Positions 60,362-64,000 of a stretch of DNA of 64,000 nucleotides are shown piece by piece. Numbering within the stretch: position 1 is the stretch's first letter; each line of letters begins with the position of its first letter. Source of the stretch: Mesorhizobium carmichaelinearum (lineage in GTDB: Bacteria > Pseudomonadota > Alphaproteobacteria > Rhizobiales > Rhizobiaceae); the NCBI RefSeq assembly GCF_900199455.1, contig NZ_FZQR01000015.1, positions 62,001-126,000 on the forward strand, written 5' to 3'. Below the pieces are notes generated by a model. The model did no database searches, was not told the DNA's origin, and was given only the letters and a program-made list of their open reading frames with translations. A program made the position numbers and the translations under genes.

Positions 60362-60739
60362 TTAGTTTCCGTAGCGCGAGGCGATATCGCGCGACAGCGT
60401 CTCGCCTTCCTTCATGTAGCGGCTGATGGCCTCGGTGGCCGAGGCGGTGCACTGCGTATAGGTGCCGCCGAAGGAACGATAGCCGCGATTGAAGCTGGCG
60501 ATAAAGCGGGCGCGCCGTTCGGGGTCCGGATTTTCCGAATCGAGCAGTTTTTCCATCTCGCCACGCCATTGGTCGCCCTTCTCGCCGCACAGATTGCGCA
60601 GGAAATGCAGCGAGCCCAGAACCTCCGCCAGCCGCATCAGCCCCGGCTCGAACGGCGACTCGGCACTGAACGCCGGCCGCACGGCCACGGCCGTGCTGAC
60701 GGCAAGGCATAAAGCGACCAGAAAAGGAGCGCGGCTCAT
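60362..60739 (-). CDS. TIGR02301-type exported protein
   Basis: A 125-aa protein with a signal peptide (1-26, ending AFSA) and the pattern of the alphaproteobacterial TIGR02301 family: LAEVLGSLHFLRNLCGEKGD, WRGEMEKLL, FNRGYRSFGGTYTQCTASA. Two conserved cysteines could form a disulfide. Periplasmic, function unknown. 62 bp downstream of the NUDIX gene on the same strand. Confidence 0.88.
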   Translation of the reverse strand: MSRAPFLVALCLAVSTAVAVRPAFSAESPFEPGLMRLAEVLGSLHFLRNLCGEKGDQWRGEMEKLLDSENPDPERRARFIASFNRGYRSFGGTYTQCTASATEAISRYMKEGETLSRDIASRYGN

Positions 60740-60801
60740 AAGTCTATGTGGCCAAACAATTTGTCGCCTGCAAGGCGTTTCCGGCGCGGCGGTTGGGGAA
60801 T

Positions 60802-61236
60802 TCAGCGGCTTTCAAGGGGATCAGCGGGTCGACCAAGCAGACCTTCCGCCACCGCGAACACCGAACCGGCAAGCGGCAACGCCGCCATCTCGCGGAGCGT
60901 ATAGAAGGCGGCTGTCTCGGCATCGTCGCTGGCCACGGCCTCGCCGCCGGCATAGGCGGCGCCGAAGACCGTGAGGCGGTAATCGACAGGGTGGGAATCG
61001 TCCCTGCCGTCGATATGGATTTCCCGAAGTGGGCGAAAACCGGTGGCACGCAAACCGGTCTCTTCCAGCAACTCGCGCTTCGCGGCATCCTCCAATGTCT
61101 CCCCTGCCTCGACCTTGCCGCCGGGAAAGGCATAGAGCCCCTGCGAGGGTTGCCGCGCCCGTTTGACCAAGAGCACGGTGTTGCCACGCACGACGGCCAC
61201 CGAAACGGCCGGAAGTGTCTTTCGTGTATCGCTCAT
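60802..61236 (-). CDS. NUDIX hydrolase
   Basis: A 144-aa NUDIX protein with a complete box GGKVEAGETLEDAAKRELLE followed by ETGL (metal-binding glutamates present). N-terminal VSVAVVRGNTVLLVKRAR-QPSQGLYAFPG is typical of ADP-ribose or ADP-sugar pyrophosphatase-like or MutT-like enzymes. ATG 61236 follows GGGAG; the longer frame is not supported. Divergent from the SRAP gene. Confidence 0.92.
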   Translation of the reverse strand: MSDTRKTLPAVSVAVVRGNTVLLVKRARQPSQGLYAFPGGKVEAGETLEDAAKRELLEETGLRATGFRPLREIHIDGRDDSHPVDYRLTVFGAAYAGGEAVASDDAETAAFYTLREMAALPLAGSVFAVAEGLLGRPADPLESR

Positions 61237-61363
61237 GGCTCCCAACCGTTCGACCGCCGCAGCCCGCTGTGGACGGTCAGCGTCGGACAGCTTTAGCGGT
61301 TGCAGTGCGGCTGTTCCATCGCCACTTTCTGGCGGAACCATTCGAAGGCAGGAGCAATCGATC

Positions 61364-62125
61364 ATGTGCGGACGTTTTGCCTTGACCGCGACGCCGGATC
61401 GGACCGCTGCCTTTCTGGGCCTGGCCGAGCTTGAGGATTTCCCGGCACGCTACAACATCGCGCCGACCCAGCCGGTGCTGATGGCGACCGCCGGCGCGCC
61501 GCGCGCGCCTGGCTCCAATCTGCCGGACCGGCAGCCGATGCTGGTACGCTGGGGTCTCATTCCCGCTTGGGTCAAGGACACCAGGGAGTTTCCGCTGCTG
61601 TTCAACGCGCGCTCGGAAGGGGCAATCGAAAAGGCATCGTTCAAGGCTGCCATGCGCCATCGCCGTGCATTGGTGCCGGCATCGGGCTTCTATGAATGGC
61701 GGCAGACCGGCGGCAAGAAGGGGCAACCCTATTGGATCCGGCCCAGGCACGGCGGCCTGGTCGCCTTTGCCGGCCTGATCGAGACCTATGCCGAGCCGGG
61801 CGGCTCGGAAATGGACACCGGCGCCATCCTGACGGTCAACGCCAATGCCGACATCGCCCATATCCACGATCGGATGCCGGTGGTGATCGATCCCAGGGAT
61901 TTCGCTCGCTGGCTGGATTGCCGCACGCTCGAGCCGCGCGACGTCGCCGACCTGCTGCGGCCGGCGCAACTCGATTTCTTCGAGGCTATCCCCGTCTCCG
62001 ACCTCGTCAACAAGGTCGCCAACACCGGACCGGAGATTCAGGTGAGGGGCGAGATCGGGCCGGAGCCCGAGAAGGCCAGGCGCCAGAAGCCCGGCGCGGA
62101 CGACAGTCAGATGACGCTGTTCTAG
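61364..62125 (+). CDS. SRAP/HMCES family abasic-site processing protein
   Basis: A 253-aa SRAP (YedK/HMCES) protein that links covalently to abasic sites in single-stranded DNA. After Met1 removal the catalytic Cys2 leads CGRFALTA; the family motifs RYNIAPTQPV, WGLIPAW, FNARSEG (with Asn), FYEW (Glu) and IHDRMPVV (His) are all present. ATG 61364 follows GGCAGGAGC, and an upstream extension would bury Cys2, so this start is certain. Confidence 0.95.
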   Translation: MCGRFALTATPDRTAAFLGLAELEDFPARYNIAPTQPVLMATAGAPRAPGSNLPDRQPMLVRWGLIPAWVKDTREFPLLFNARSEGAIEKASFKAAMRHRRALVPASGFYEWRQTGGKKGQPYWIRPRHGGLVAFAGLIETYAEPGGSEMDTGAILTVNANADIAHIHDRMPVVIDPRDFARWLDCRTLEPRDVADLLRPAQLDFFEAIPVSDLVNKVANTGPEIQVRGEIGPEPEKARRQKPGADDSQMTLF

Positions 62126-62192
62126 CTGAAGTTTCTATCTGGAGGCCTATATGCCTCATATACGGCGCCTTTGGCGCCGGTCGCACACCGCT

Positions 62193-62348
62193 TCAGGCAG
62201 CGCGGGGCGATACGATCTTCGGTGCCGGCTTCTTCTTCTTGGCGGTGTGAAGAAGGGCGGCGACAATCGCGGCCGGGCCGATCGCGCGATAGTGGCTGGC
62301 CAGCGCCGGTTGCTTGGCGCGGGTGGCTTCTTGCTTGCTTCGAGGCAT
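62193..62348 (-). CDS. 51-residue lysine-rich small protein
   Basis: Minus-strand frame from ATG 62348 to TGA 62193, too short for usual cut-offs. Starts MPRSKQEATRAKQPALASHY, ends with a lysine run and PKIVSPRAA. GGGAAGAG lies 5 bp upstream. The basic composition suggests nucleic-acid binding. Reading frame and ribosome-binding site are good; I recall similar short proteins in rhizobia, but function is unknown. Confidence 0.7.
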   Translation of the reverse strand: MPRSKQEATRAKQPALASHYRAIGPAAIVAALLHTAKKKKPAPKIVSPRAA

Positions 62349-62764
62349 GTTTCTCTTCCCAGGTAACGTTTTCGTGTTCGCGTTTGACCGTTGAATCCGA
62401 CCAAATCGTGACGCTTGGTGATCTAGTCGGCGAATGTTTCATGACTGTGCCGACATGTTTAATAAAATGTTTCACTGCCTGATTCCGCGTGATCGGGCGA
62501 CGCGTTTGCCAATCTTTACGGCGTTTTTCTCGGAAGCAGCGACTTGACGGCAACACTGGTCGAGGCGATAAAGCCGCGCATGAAAACGTCTTTCGCCATT
62601 TGTGGCATTTGCATTATTGGCTAGCCTCGCGCTGGTCCGGACGTTTTCGCCTCATCTTCCCCAGATTGGACAAACGCCCCGGCCAGCAGGCTGGAGTCTG
62701 ATTTGCGCATCGGCGCGCGGCTGGCTCCATCCAGATAAAAAGTTCTGAAACGGGAAGGCATGGA
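62349..62764. other. Intergenic region upstream of cysS
   Basis: About 415 bp with no firm gene. ATGTTTCATGACT and AAATGTTTCACTG near 62436-62478 repeat a short motif. Contains the promoters for the small protein (minus) and cysS (plus). No T-box or tRNA-like leader seen. Confidence 0.45.
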
Positions 62765-64000
62765 ATGTCCGACGCATCGCAGGGCCTGCGCCTCTACAAC
62801 ACGCTGACGCGCACGAAAGAGGATTTCGTTCCGATCGATGCGCGCAATGTGCGCATGTATGTCTGCGGCCCGACCGTCTACGACTTCGCCCATATCGGCA
62901 ATGCCAGGCCGGTCATCGTCTTCGACGTGCTGTTTCGCCTGCTGCGCCATCTCTATGGGCAGACGCATGTCACCTATGTGCGCAACATCACCGACGTCGA
63001 CGACAAGATCAACGCGCGTGCGCTGCGCGATTTCGGTGGCGAGATATCGGCCGGAAAACTGTCGCTCAACGAAGCGATCCGGCGGGTGACCGAAAAGACC
63101 GCGGACCAGTTTCATAGGGACGTCGCTACGCTCGGCTGCCTGGAGCCGACGGTCGAGCCACGCGCCACCGAATTCGTCGAGCCGCGCGCCGACGGCAAGG
63201 CCGACATGATCACCTTGATTCAGAACCTGATCGAACGCGGCCATGCCTATGTCGCGGCAGGCGAAGTTCTGTTCGATACAGCATCGATGCCGGACTATGG
63301 CCAATTGTCGAAGCGCAATCTCGACGAGCAGCAGGCCGGCGCCCGCGTCGCCGTCGATGTGCACAAGAAGAACCCTGGCGATTTCGTGCTGTGGAAACTG
63401 TCATCGCCGGAAGAGCCGGGCTGGCAGAGCCCGTGGGGCAGGGGCCGGCCGGGCTGGCACATCGAATGCTCGGCGATGTCGGCGGCCTATCTCGGCGAGG
63501 TGTTCGACATCCATGGCGGCGGTCTCGACCTGATCTTCCCGCATCATGAGAATGAGATCGCCCAGTCGCGCTGCGCCCACGGCACGTCGGTCATGGCCAA
63601 TGTCTGGATGCACAATGGCTTCCTGCAGGTCGAAGGGCAGAAGATGTCGAAGAGCCTCGGCAATTTCTACTCGATCCATGAATTGCTGGAGACCGAGACC
63701 TTCGGCGGCCGCAGCTGGCCGGGCGAGGTTCTGCGGCTGGCTATGCTGATGACGCACTATCGCGAGCCGATCGACTTTTCCGTACGCAAGCTGGAGGAGG
63801 CCGAGAACACGCTGCGCAAATGGAAACGCGCGGCGGACCTGGCGCCGGTGACCGGGCAACTGCCGGCGCAGGTGGTCGATGCCTTGTCGGACGATCTCGC
63901 CACCTATGCGGCCTTCCAAGTGCTGACCCAGCTGGCCAGCGAGGCAGCGGACGGCAACGAAGCCGCCGCCGCGCTGAAGGCGTCACTGCTGTTCCTCGGC
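62765..64000 (+). CDS. cysS: Cysteinyl-tRNA synthetase, N-terminal part (cut by window edge)
   Basis: Charges tRNA-Cys. The visible 412 residues cover the Rossmann catalytic domain: YVCGPTVYDFAHIGNARPVI (HIGH motif HIGN, zinc Cys), GWHIECSAMS and HHENEIAQS (zinc ligands), and the KMSKSLGN loop. Some anticodon-side helices follow; about 50-60 residues lie outside the window. ATG 62765 is the family N-terminus; GGAAGGC lies upstream. Confidence 0.96.
   Translation, partial: MSDASQGLRLYNTLTRTKEDFVPIDARNVRMYVCGPTVYDFAHIGNARPVIVFDVLFRLLRHLYGQTHVTYVRNITDVDDKINARALRDFGGEISAGKLSLNEAIRRVTEKTADQFHRDVATLGCLEPTVEPRATEFVEPRADGKADMITLIQNLIERGHAYVAAGEVLFDTASMPDYGQLSKRNLDEQQAGARVAVDVHKKNPGDFVLWKLSSPEEPGWQSPWGRGRPGWHIECSAMSAAYLGEVFDIHGGGLDLIFPHHENEIAQSRCAHGTSVMANVWMHNGFLQVEGQKMSKSLGNFYSIHELLETETFGGRSWPGEVLRLAMLMTHYREPIDFSVRKLEEAENTLRKWKRAADLAPVTGQLPAQVVDALSDDLATYAAFQVLTQLASEAADGNEAAAALKASLLFLG

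Noticed and set aside
1..64000. CRISPR arrays, rRNA operon, insertion sequences, tmRNA
   Set aside because: No regularly spaced repeats, no rRNA sequence, no transposase gene and no tmRNA-like sequence were seen.

Overview
The window reads as a chromosomal segment of a Mesorhizobium (Alphaproteobacteria, Rhizobiales). The reasons are the rhizobial gene order dapA-smpB ... rpoZ-rsh-pyrE ... acpS-lepB-rnc-era ... recO, three Omp2b/RopA-type porins, a DUF768 protein (a family I know essentially from Mesorhizobium), high GC codon use and rhizobial intergenic palindromes. This is inference from gene content; no search was run.

Layout. 1-2540: 3' end of a sulfotransferase, porin 1 (minus strand) and a GIY-YIG protein. 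2632-17437: a compact integrated element bounded by a 16-bp direct repeat whose right copy lies in the 3' end of tRNA-Ser(GCU). It carries a P4-type integrase, an AlpA-like regulator, small early genes, a RecA-fold replication ATPase followed by an iteron-like array, a complete large terminase and a 1054-aa tape-measure-like protein. I find no portal, capsid, protease or major tail gene. The right arm holds small host-interaction-type genes. It looks like an intact phage satellite rather than a decayed prophage. 17424-20494: tRNA-Ser, porin 2 and a stand-alone tyrosine recombinase. Porins 1 and 2 share a 202-bp perfect inverted repeat across the satellite.

20726-37191 is core housekeeping: hydrolase, lytic transglycosylase, dapA, smpB, lysozyme, HxlR regulator with divergent oxidoreductase, uracil-DNA glycosylase, NYN protein, rpoZ, rsh, pyrE, VOC protein, DUF2062 protein, acpS, lepB, rnc and era. 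37303-48876: CPBP protease, an AT-rich leader, porin 3, recO, thioesterase, a large DUF2339 membrane protein, an ECF sigma/anti-sigma pair with a plausible autoregulated promoter, and a GNAT-C39 peptidase / RimK-type ATP-grasp / DUF3303 cluster that looks like a peptide-ligation or protein-modification system of unknown substrate. 48895-64000: LysR/desaturase and SDR/LysR divergent pairs, a PAS-GGDEF-EAL protein, HD hydrolase, ygfZ, a dihydroorotase-family enzyme with one unusual metal ligand, an AbiEii-type toxin with a small upstream partner, envelope proteins, NUDIX, SRAP, a 51-aa lysine-rich protein and the 5' part of cysS.

The most novel candidates are the satellite (packaging motor plus tail ruler without a capsid), the RimK/GNAT-C39 cluster and the porin inverted repeat.
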